Source of the DNA: Microbacterium sp. Leaf151
GTDB taxonomy: Bacteria > Actinomycetota > Actinomycetes > Actinomycetales > Microbacteriaceae
Length of the DNA: 64,000 bases
Direction of reading: 5' to 3'
NCBI RefSeq assembly: GCF_001424225.1
Contig: NZ_LMOR01000004.1
Coordinates: 434,001-498,000 of the forward strand
The notes below the pieces were generated by a model. It made no database searches, was not told the DNA's origin, and worked only from the letters and a program-made list of their open reading frames with translations. The number at the start of each line of letters is the position of its first letter. Positions within the stretch are counted from its first letter, which is position 1. The translations under genes and the position numbers were made by a program. Below, in pieces: positions 16,582 to 24,297 of the stretch.

Positions 16582-18498
16582 ATGGGTGAATGGATCAGCG
16601 TGCTTCCGTCGTACCTCGTGGTGGCGGCCGTTCTGATCATCCCGGGCGCAGCGGTTGTCGTCGCCGGCTGGGGCTGGCGCAGCCCCCAGCGACTCTTGCT
16701 CGCACCTGCGATCTCGACCACGATCGCTGCCGTGGCGACCGTGCTCGCGCCCCTCGTCGGTCTGAGGTGGAACCTCGTGCCCCTCGCGGTGGTGACGCTG
16801 CTCGTGATGGGCATCGCGCTCCTGCTGCGCCGCGCGGCCGGCGTCGACGCCGCCCCGGCCGGACGACGGTCGGGCCTCACCGCACTGCTCTCCCTTGGCG
16901 CGGCCGCCGTGGTCAACGTGGTCCTGTTCGCCCGCGCGTTCGGCTCACCCGACAACATCGCGCAGCGTTTCGACAACATCGTCCACTTGAACGCCATCGG
17001 CCTCGCGCTGCAGAACGGCAATGCCTCGCCGTTCCAGATCGGCGCGACGTCCGACATCGGCTTCTACCCGAACGCGTGGCACGCTCTCACCACCCTCGGG
17101 GCTGAGGTGACGGGGACTGCCGTTCCGGTCGCGGTCAACGGGGCGAACCTGGCGATCGTGTCCATCCTCTGGCCGGCCTCGACCCTGGCGCTGGCCGGAG
17201 CGTTCTTCGTCCAGCGACGCACGGCTTACGTCGTGGCCGCCGCTCTGTCGACGAGCTTCGGCGCCTTTCCCGCCCTCTTCTTCAACTGGGGCGTGCTGTA
17301 TCCGAACCTCGTCGGGTACGCGATGGTGCCCGCCGCTCTCGCCGTCGTCGTCACGACCCTCGACGATCGCGGAGCGCCCGAGCTGATTCGCTCCGGACTC
17401 TTGATCTGCCTGCTCGCCGGCGGCACGTTCCTCGGCCACCCGAATGCCTTCCTGAGCTTGCTGTTCTTCGCCGCGGCCGTCGTCGTGGCTTCATTCGTCA
17501 TTCGTGCGGTCGCCCGACGCACACGCACCGCCGTGGTCTCTCTGCTCATCGCCGTCGCGGCATCCGGTCTCGCTGTCGTTGCGACGGTCGTCATCTTCCG
17601 CACGGGTGCGGAGCACTCCGGCTGGTCCCCATGGCAGCAGATGGCCCAGTCGTTCGGAGAGGGCTTCCTCGCCTCCCCCCGCGGGTACACACCGACGGTG
17701 CTCGTCTCCGCGCTGCTCATCGTCGGAACACTCGTGGTCGCCCGGCGCCCTCGGTACCTCACCGTCCTGGCGCCCTTCGCGACGGCTGTGCTGCTGTTCG
17801 TCATCTCCTCCGGTCTGCGCATCGACCACCCCCTGCGCCAATTCCTCACCAACCCCTGGTACAACGACTCCAACCGTCTCGCAGCCCTCCTCCCGCTCGT
17901 CGCGATCCCCCTCGCGACCCTCGGCGCCCTCGTCGTCGTCGACGCTCTGCGCCGATGGTCGGCCGTGCGCAAACTTCCGAGATGGACAGGTGTGGCGGCC
18001 GCCGCGGTGGGCATCGTCGCCATCTTCTCGGTGGCGGTGGGCTCGAACGTGCGCATCGCGCTCGGGCAGGTGCACGAGGCGTACGCCTACACCGACAGCT
18101 CTCTCATCCTCTCCTCCGACGAACGCAACCTCCTCGAGCGACTCGATGACGAGACCCCTCCCGACGCGCTCATCATTGGAAGCCCGCGCACCGGCACGTC
18201 TCTCGCACTCGCACTCGCGGACCGGCAGGTGACGCAGAAGCACGTCTTCGGCTCGCCGTCCCCGGAGCTGCTGTTCCTCAACAGCCACCTCCGCGACATC
18301 GACTCGGATCCCGCCGTGTGCAACACGGTCGATGAGCTCGGCGTCGACTACGTCCTCGACTTCGGCCGACAGGACGTCATCGACCCCTCCGGCGCCGTGG
18401 CGTACGACGGCATCCAGGATCTCGCGCCCGGTGCACATCTCGTGCTCGTCGACTCCCAGGGCCCCGACGCCCGCCTGTTCCGCATCGAGGGGTGCTGA
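16582..18498 (+). CDS. DUF6541 family polytopic membrane protein
   Basis: 638 residues from ATG 16582, with about 13 hydrophobic helices over the first 500 residues and a soluble C-terminal domain of roughly 130 residues. The segments FDNIVHLNAI and GFYPNAWHALTTL after the fourth or fifth helix, and LTNPWYNDSNRLAALLPLV, are characteristic of the actinobacterial DUF6541 family. They resemble the acidic first loop and acceptor regions of GT-C-type glycosyltransferases. A polyprenyl-phosphate-sugar-dependent transferase is likely but not proven. The gene heads the plus-strand glycan cluster; its TGA overlaps the next ATG. Confidence 0.75.
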   Translation: MGEWISVLPSYLVVAAVLIIPGAAVVVAGWGWRSPQRLLLAPAISTTIAAVATVLAPLVGLRWNLVPLAVVTLLVMGIALLLRRAAGVDAAPAGRRSGLTALLSLGAAAVVNVVLFARAFGSPDNIAQRFDNIVHLNAIGLALQNGNASPFQIGATSDIGFYPNAWHALTTLGAEVTGTAVPVAVNGANLAIVSILWPASTLALAGAFFVQRRTAYVVAAALSTSFGAFPALFFNWGVLYPNLVGYAMVPAALAVVVTTLDDRGAPELIRSGLLICLLAGGTFLGHPNAFLSLLFFAAAVVVASFVIRAVARRTRTAVVSLLIAVAASGLAVVATVVIFRTGAEHSGWSPWQQMAQSFGEGFLASPRGYTPTVLVSALLIVGTLVVARRPRYLTVLAPFATAVLLFVISSGLRIDHPLRQFLTNPWYNDSNRLAALLPLVAIPLATLGALVVVDALRRWSAVRKLPRWTGVAAAAVGIVAIFSVAVGSNVRIALGQVHEAYAYTDSSLILSSDERNLLERLDDETPPDALIIGSPRTGTSLALALADRQVTQKHVFGSPSPELLFLNSHLRDIDSDPAVCNTVDELGVDYVLDFGRQDVIDPSGAVAYDGIQDLAPGAHLVLVDSQGPDARLFRIEGC

Positions 18499-19694
18499 TG
18501 GCGCGTTCCACGACGGTCGCCGTCGCCTACGACTGTCTCTTCCCCTTCACGACGGGCGGCGGCGAGCGCCAGTACCGCGCGTCGGCGGATGTGCTCGGCG
18601 ACCTCGGCTTCGACGTCGATTACCTGACATCCGTGCAGTGGGACGGTCCGACGCCGACGGAGGATCACTTCCGGATTGTGCCCATCGCGCCCCGTCTGTC
18701 CCTGTACGACGCGCGGGGAGTCCGGCGCATCCCGGCCGCCCTCCGGTATGCCGCGTCGCTCTTCGGCAGCCTGCTCCGCCGCCGTCGCCGTTACGCCGCC
18801 GTGATCGTGAGCGGCCTGCCGATCTTCAACGTCTTCGCCGCCCGTCTCGCGCTCCTCGGCTCGGGGACGAAGCTCGTCGTCGATTACCTCGAGGTGTGGC
18901 ACCGCCGTCAGTGGGTCGCGTACTCGGGCTCGATCACGGGCACGATCGCATGGATCCTGCAGCGCGCCGCGATCGCGATCACCCCAGTGGCGACCTGCCA
19001 CTCCCAGCTATCGGCGACCCGCCTGCGTCGCGAAGGACTCCGCCGCCCGCCCCTGGTGAGCCCCGGTTTGATCGACGGCGCCGCCGAGGTGGCCGCCCCC
19101 TCCCCCGCTGCGACCCCGCCGTACGTGCTCTACGCCGGCCGCCACATCCCCGACAAGCGCGTCGAGGTCCTCCCCGCCGCCGTCGCCGCCGCGCGGGAAC
19201 AGATACCCGGTCTCCGCCTCGTCATCCTGGGCACGGGACCGAGCTCGGATGCCGTCCGGGCCGAGGTCCGCCGCGTCGGTGGCGAAACGTGGACCGACTT
19301 CCCCGGGTTCGTCTCGGATGCCCAGCTCGACCGCCTCCTGCACGGAGCCGTCGCCCTCGCCAACCCGTCCCGCCGCGAGGGCTACGGTCTCGTCGTCGTC
19401 GAGGCCAACGCCCACGGCACCCCGGTCGTCCTCGTCGCCGACGAAGGCAACGCCGCCACCGAACTCATCGACGACGGCGTCAACGGCGTCGTCTCCCCCA
19501 CCACTCGACCCACCGACCTCGCCCGGGCCATCCGGGACGTCGTCGACGGCGGTGACGACCTGCGCCGCTCCTCTCGCGCCTGGTACGACACCGCCGTCGG
19601 CACCCGCACCATCCGCCGCACCGTGGAAGGGATCCTCTCGGCACTGCCGCTGCCGACCCCCGCCCCGGTGAAGACGAAAGAAGACAGCCCGTGA
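18498..19694 (+). CDS. Glycosyltransferase family 4 protein
   Basis: 398 residues with a GT-B fold. The N-terminal donor-loop motif is GGGERQYRASADVLGDLG. The C-terminal half has VLYAGRHIPDKRVE and the EX7E motif in SRREGYGLVVVEANAHGTPV, the retaining GT4 nucleotide-diphosphate site. ATG 18498 overlaps the preceding TGA (TGATG) and is preceded by GAGGGG at good spacing; an in-frame GTG at 18492 is less likely. The sugar is not predictable. It is co-transcribed with the membrane protein upstream and the GT2 gene downstream (4-nt overlap). Confidence 0.88.
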   Translation: MARSTTVAVAYDCLFPFTTGGGERQYRASADVLGDLGFDVDYLTSVQWDGPTPTEDHFRIVPIAPRLSLYDARGVRRIPAALRYAASLFGSLLRRRRRYAAVIVSGLPIFNVFAARLALLGSGTKLVVDYLEVWHRRQWVAYSGSITGTIAWILQRAAIAITPVATCHSQLSATRLRREGLRRPPLVSPGLIDGAAEVAAPSPAATPPYVLYAGRHIPDKRVEVLPAAVAAAREQIPGLRLVILGTGPSSDAVRAEVRRVGGETWTDFPGFVSDAQLDRLLHGAVALANPSRREGYGLVVVEANAHGTPVVLVADEGNAATELIDDGVNGVVSPTTRPTDLARAIRDVVDGGDDLRRSSRAWYDTAVGTRTIRRTVEGILSALPLPTPAPVKTKEDSP

Positions 19695-20887
19695 CCACTC
19701 CCGCCCCCACGGACGTCGAACTGACGATCCTCATGCCCTGCCTGAACGAGGCCGAGACGCTGGAAGTCTGCATCCGCAAGGCGCAGGGCTTCCTGCGGCG
19801 CAGCGGCATCCAGGGTGAAGTCCTCATCTCCGACAACGGCAGCACCGACGGCTCGCAGGCCATCGCCGAGCGCCTCGGCGCGCGCGTCTCGCATGCCCCT
19901 CGCCGCGGATACGGGGCCGCACTCATCAACGGCATCGAGACCGCGCACGGTCGGTTCGTCATCATGGCCGACGCCGACGACAGTTACGACTTCGAGAACC
20001 TCGAGCCGTTCGTCGAGCGCCTCCGCGCCGGCGCCGACCTCGTGATGGGCAACCGCTTCCGCGGTGGTATCGAGCCGGGCGCCATGCCGCCGCTGCACAA
20101 ATACCTGGGCAACCCGGTGCTCTCCTTCATCGGCGAACTGTTCTTCCGCCCCGGCATCCGCGACTTCCACTGCGGCCTCCGCGGCTTCAACCGCGCCCGC
20201 ATCCGCGAGCTCGACCTGCAGACGACCGGCATGGAGTTCGCCTCCGAGATGGTCGTGCGCGCCTCCCTCGCCCGCTACCGCATCGAAGAAGTGCCCACCA
20301 CGCTGAAGAAAGACGGGCGCTCGCGCCCGCCGCACCTGCGCAGCTGGCACGACGGGTGGCGACACCTCCGCTTCCTGCTGCTGTTCGCGCCGCGCTGGCT
20401 CTTCGTCTACCCCGGCCTCGTGGCCTTCTTCCTCGGGGCCCTCACGGTGGGGGTGCTCGCTTTCGGCGGCGTGAACATCGGCGGTGTCGGTTTCGACGTC
20501 ACCACGATGGTCTACGCCAGCGCGTTGTGCGTGATCGGGTTCCAGTCCCTCCTCTTCTTCTGGCTGACCAAGCTCTACGCCACACAGGAAGGCTTCCTCC
20601 CGACGAGTGAGAGATATCGACGGATCGTGGCCAAGTGGTCGGCCGAGCGCGGCCTGCTGATCGGCGTCGGGTTGTTCGTCCTCGGCGTGGTCATCGGCAT
20701 CGTGCAGGTGATCGTGTGGGGCGCCATCGACTTCGGCACCCAGAACGCCGCTCAAGCGGTGCGGATCGCCGTTCCGAGCGCACTGCTGATCATCCTCGGC
20801 TTCCAGACGGTGATGATGAGCTTCTTCTCAGGCGTGCTGACCACGCCCCGGCGCGAACAGCGCCCCGAAGCCGTCATCGAGAGCTGA
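19691..20887 (+). CDS. GT2 glycosyltransferase with C-terminal membrane helices (polyprenyl-phosphate sugar synthase type)
   Basis: 398 residues. The N-terminal 240 residues resemble dolichol-phosphate mannose synthase: ILMPCLNEAETLEVC, SDNGSTDGSQ, GYGAALINGI, metal-binding MADADDSYDF, and RDFHCGLRGFNR. About four C-terminal helices follow (from FVYPGLVAFFLG on). Such proteins charge undecaprenyl phosphate with a hexose for GT-C-type enzymes, which would fit the DUF6541 gene two positions upstream. GTG 19691 overlaps the preceding stop by 4 nt. Confidence 0.87.
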   Translation: MTTPAPTDVELTILMPCLNEAETLEVCIRKAQGFLRRSGIQGEVLISDNGSTDGSQAIAERLGARVSHAPRRGYGAALINGIETAHGRFVIMADADDSYDFENLEPFVERLRAGADLVMGNRFRGGIEPGAMPPLHKYLGNPVLSFIGELFFRPGIRDFHCGLRGFNRARIRELDLQTTGMEFASEMVVRASLARYRIEEVPTTLKKDGRSRPPHLRSWHDGWRHLRFLLLFAPRWLFVYPGLVAFFLGALTVGVLAFGGVNIGGVGFDVTTMVYASALCVIGFQSLLFFWLTKLYATQEGFLPTSERYRRIVAKWSAERGLLIGVGLFVLGVVIGIVQVIVWGAIDFGTQNAAQAVRIAVPSALLIILGFQTVMMSFFSGVLTTPRREQRPEAVIES

Positions 20888-20891
20888 GCCG

Positions 20892-22025
20892 GTGCGGATC
20901 CTCGTCGATCTCCTGGGATACACGGGAGGTCGCGGCGGGACGGAGACGTACGTCCGCGAGCTGCTCCCCCGCCTCGCGTCGGAAATGCCGGACGCCGAGT
21001 TCGTCGCACTGACGGGGTCGTCGGGTGCGGAGGGCGTGCGCGGCTTCTTCCCCGGCGAGGTACGCACGATCGGTTGGGTCGGTGACGGGCGCGCGTCGTG
21101 GGCGGCAGGAGAGATTTTGGCCGTCGGACGAACGGCGAAGGCCGTGGCCGCCGACCTTGTGTGGAGTCCCGCGAACTTCGGCCCGCTCACCGCGGGGGCG
21201 GTGCCCCGTGTGGTGTCGGTGCACGACGTGATCTACCACGAGGTGCCCGGCACGGGTCTTGCACGCGTCACTCGTGCCATCACGGCTTGGCTCATGACGC
21301 GCACGGCTCGGACCGCCAGCGCCGTCGTCACGGTCTCCGCGTCTGCAGCGGATGCCATCTCCCGGCATCTCGGCGTCCCCCGGGAGCGTGTCACCGTGGT
21401 GCACAACGGCGGGTCAGAGATCACGTCCGTCGACGATCCCTGGAGCCTGCTCGCCCCTCTCGGCATCGGTCCCGGACGCGCGATCGTGCTGTCGACGGGA
21501 AACCGGATGCCGCACAAGAACTTCGCGGGTCTTCTCGATGCCGTCGCCGAGATCCCCGCCCCGGACCGGCCGCTGACGGTCATCGCCGGCGGCGGCGCCG
21601 AAGATCCGCTGCGTCCGGTCGTCGAGCGCCTCGGCCTCGCGGACGACGTCGTCCTTCCCGGATGGGTCGGCGACGATCAGTTGCGGGCGCTTTACCAGGT
21701 GGCCACCGTCTACGCCTGCCCGTCACTGACCGAGGGGTTCGGTCTCCCCGTCGTCGATGCGCTCGGCGCCGGCGTGCCGGTCGTCGCCCACGACGCCGCC
21801 GTTCTGCGCGAGGTCGGCGGAGTGCACGCGCGCTACGTGGACGCAACGGTGCCGGCCGCCTTCGCCTCGACCCTGATGGACGTCCTCGCCCTCGATGAGG
21901 CGACACTCGCCGAGTCCGCGGCCAACGGACGCGCGTGGGCGACCCGGTTCAGCTGGGCGTCGGCCGCGATCAGTCTTTCGGTGGTGTTGCGGCGTGCGGC
22001 TGCAGAGGGACCGGCCCGTGGCTGA
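20892..22025 (+). CDS. Glycosyltransferase family 4 protein
   Basis: 377 residues. GT-B features: N-terminal LLGYTGGRGGTETYVREL, a histidine loop SVHDVIYHEVPG, ILSTGNRMPHKNF-type motif (STGNRMPHKNFAGLL) and the C-terminal LTEGFGLPVVDALGAGVPV. In that last motif the second Glu of EX7E is an Asp, a conservative change seen in some GT4 proteins. GTG 20892 lies 4 nt after the preceding stop. It belongs to the same run as the surrounding glycan genes. Confidence 0.86.
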   Translation: MRILVDLLGYTGGRGGTETYVRELLPRLASEMPDAEFVALTGSSGAEGVRGFFPGEVRTIGWVGDGRASWAAGEILAVGRTAKAVAADLVWSPANFGPLTAGAVPRVVSVHDVIYHEVPGTGLARVTRAITAWLMTRTARTASAVVTVSASAADAISRHLGVPRERVTVVHNGGSEITSVDDPWSLLAPLGIGPGRAIVLSTGNRMPHKNFAGLLDAVAEIPAPDRPLTVIAGGGAEDPLRPVVERLGLADDVVLPGWVGDDQLRALYQVATVYACPSLTEGFGLPVVDALGAGVPVVAHDAAVLREVGGVHARYVDATVPAAFASTLMDVLALDEATLAESAANGRAWATRFSWASAAISLSVVLRRAAAEGPARG

Positions 22026-23259
22026 GCCGGCATCGCTGAAATCCCGCCTCGTCGGCTTCACTCTCATCCCCGCCGTGGCGGCGGTGTCGCCGCTTCTCGT
22101 GCTCCCAGCCGTTTCGCGATCCGCGGGTCCGGATGGGTGGGCGAGCGCCATCGCCGGCGAGTCGGTCGGCACGTTCGCGGCCATCGCCGTGGCGTACGGT
22201 TGGACGACCGTCGGCCCGGCGCTGATCTCCATCGCGCCCGACGACACCCGACGTGGCCGCCTCTATCGCGACGCGATCCTGGTGCGTCTGCTGACCTCGC
22301 TCGTCGCGCTGCCCTTGCTCGTCGTGGTCTGCGTCCTGGTCGCAGCGCCGGGCTACGGCCTACTGGCGGCGCTGATGGGGCTGCAGGGTGCGCTCATCGG
22401 GCTGTCGTTCACGTGGTTCTCGGTGGGCGTGGGCGATCCCCGCTCGATCCTTTTCTACGACGCCCTCCCACGGCTGGGGGTCGCCGTGCTGTCGATGGTG
22501 GCGATCCTCTCGGGGCTGCCCGTCGAGGTGTACCCGCTGGCCGGCATCCTGGTCACCGTCGTGGGAACGACCCTGTTCTCGCTGCGTTTGCTCCGCCGCT
22601 ATCCCTCGCCGTGGCCCCCGCTTCGCGAGGTGCCCGGTCTCTTCCGTGTCGGCGCTCCCGTCGCACTCAATGACGCGGCTCTCGGCGCCTACTCCTCCGT
22701 GCCGACGCCGCTCGTCAACGTCATCGCGACGGGAACCGCTGCTGCGGGGTTCGCCTCAGCCGACAAGATGGCCAAGCTCGGACAATTCCTGCCCTTGACG
22801 CTGGCGAACGCACTCCAGTCGTGGTCGGCCGAGGTGGGAGGAGGCGCGCGCCTTCGACGGCTGAAAGTCGCCCTCGCCCTGCACGGCGGATTCGGCGTGC
22901 TCGGCATGATCGTGCTCGGTCTGTTCGGACCGCCCGTGAGCGCCCTGATGTTCGGCGATCCCGCCGCCGCTCCCCTCGGCGTCTGCTTCGCCCTCGGACT
23001 CGCCTTCGCGATGTACTCGCTGCGTACATCGATGACCCGGCACGTTCTGTTCCCGGCCGGTGAGCAGACCGCCGTGATGCGCGCCACCCTTGCAGCCACC
23101 GTCGTCGGCATCCCCCTCATGGTTGCGGGCGGTGCGCTGTTCGGTCCCCTCGGCGTCGCCGCCGGATACGCACTGACCGAGAGCATATCCACGGTCTTGC
23201 TGGCCTCGCGCACGCTCTCGCGCATGCACGCCCTGGCGCAAGAAGAGACTGCCGCATGA
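22018..23259 (+). CDS. Polysaccharide flippase-like membrane protein (Wzx/MOP superfamily)
   Basis: 413 residues and about 12 hydrophobic helices. The arrangement of an N-terminal AGPDGWASAIAGESVGTFAA loop, small charged loops (RRGRLYRDA) and a second half with SADKMAKLGQFLPLTLANALQSW is that of oligosaccharide flippases of the MOP exporter superfamily. It would move an undecaprenyl-linked glycan across the membrane. GTG 22018 overlaps the previous gene by 8 nt and the next gene begins inside its stop (ATGA). No distinct Wzy gene lies in this run; the ligase-like gene at 8.7 kb could be its partner. Confidence 0.82.
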   Translation: MAEPASLKSRLVGFTLIPAVAAVSPLLVLPAVSRSAGPDGWASAIAGESVGTFAAIAVAYGWTTVGPALISIAPDDTRRGRLYRDAILVRLLTSLVALPLLVVVCVLVAAPGYGLLAALMGLQGALIGLSFTWFSVGVGDPRSILFYDALPRLGVAVLSMVAILSGLPVEVYPLAGILVTVVGTTLFSLRLLRRYPSPWPPLREVPGLFRVGAPVALNDAALGAYSSVPTPLVNVIATGTAAAGFASADKMAKLGQFLPLTLANALQSWSAEVGGGARLRRLKVALALHGGFGVLGMIVLGLFGPPVSALMFGDPAAAPLGVCFALGLAFAMYSLRTSMTRHVLFPAGEQTAVMRATLAATVVGIPLMVAGGALFGPLGVAAGYALTESISTVLLASRTLSRMHALAQEETAA

Positions 23260-24143
23260 CCCGTCCGCTCCTGTTCGCCGTGTCGACCCTGGGCCGCCAG
23301 GCCCCGTTGCAACGTCTGATCGACTCGGTCGTGCCCCAGCTCGGCCCCGGCGACCGCCTCGCGATCGTCGCGCAGGACAATGCCGAAGACGTTCGTCGGA
23401 TGGCGGATGCCGCCGACGCGCCCGATCTCATCGTCGTCCGCACCTCGGCTCGCGGCGCATCGCTCGGACGCAACACCGGCATCGACGCCTTCGTCGATGC
23501 CGATGACGATGCCCTGGTGATGTTCCCCAACGACACCACGTGGTTCCCCCCGGGCAGCGTCGACGCGATCCGGCGTCTAGTCGCCGATGCTCCCGGTGGG
23601 GCGGTGACCGTGTCCACCGAGATCGGCCCGCGCTTCGTCCTGCCCGCCCCGGGGACACCGCTCGGTATCGAGACGGTCTGGCAAGTGATCGAGATGAGCC
23701 TCGTCGTCCGCCTCGGTATCCTCCGCCGCATCGGCGGGTTCGACGTGACGATCGGCACAGGGGCCGCAAGTCCCTGGCAGGCCGGCGAGGTGACCGATCT
23801 GCTGATGCGCGCTCTCGCGGCAGAGCCGCGTCTCGCGGATTCATTCGTCTGGACGGCCGCTGACGATGTCGCCATCGGCGGCATCCCCGAGACCTCCGGT
23901 CTCGACCCCCGCGAGCGCCGCCGCAAGCTTCGCGCCTACGGCCGGGGCGTCGGTCGCGTCCTCGCCCGGCATCCTTTCCCGGTGTGGCATCGTTGGGGCT
24001 TCGTCGCTGCGGGTCTCGTGATCGGTGTCCGCCGCGGTAGCGAGTACCGCCCGGTCGACGGACTGACGGCGTTCGTCGGGCGCCTCGAGGGAGTCACGGG
24101 GCGCACGTTCGGCACCGCCGAGGTCACTGCGGTGTCGCGCTGA
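23256..24143 (+). CDS. Glycosyltransferase family 2 protein
   Basis: 295 residues, GT-A fold. Motifs: FAVSTLGRQAPLQRL, the short loop SARGASLGRNTGIDAF, the metal-site region FPNDTTWFPPG (NDT where many enzymes have DDD), and LRRIGGFDVTIGTGAASPWQAGE as the acceptor-binding segment. ATG 23256 overlaps the flippase stop by 4 nt. The donor sugar is unknown. It closes the tightly overlapping part of the run; 154 nt follow before the next gene. Confidence 0.82.
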   Translation: MTRPLLFAVSTLGRQAPLQRLIDSVVPQLGPGDRLAIVAQDNAEDVRRMADAADAPDLIVVRTSARGASLGRNTGIDAFVDADDDALVMFPNDTTWFPPGSVDAIRRLVADAPGGAVTVSTEIGPRFVLPAPGTPLGIETVWQVIEMSLVVRLGILRRIGGFDVTIGTGAASPWQAGEVTDLLMRALAAEPRLADSFVWTAADDVAIGGIPETSGLDPRERRRKLRAYGRGVGRVLARHPFPVWHRWGFVAAGLVIGVRRGSEYRPVDGLTAFVGRLEGVTGRTFGTAEVTAVSR

Positions 24144-24285
24144 CGGCCAGCATCGCCGCGATGAGAGCGGCCTGGACCCCGACGGTCGCTACCGCCCCCT
24201 CCGCTGCAATGTGCGCGAGGGCCTGAGCCCGTAGGGTCTCCGGAGGTCCTCGCCGTCACCGGCACGCGTGACCGGGCGGCCTGCC

Positions 24286-24291
24286 TATAGT
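24286..24291 (+). promoter_or_regulatory. -10 box (TATAGT), leaderless start of CgeB-like gene
   Basis: TATAGT, 6 nt, then GTG 24298. It marks a new transcription start within the glycan run. Confidence 0.6.
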
Positions 24292-24297
24292 CGAAGG

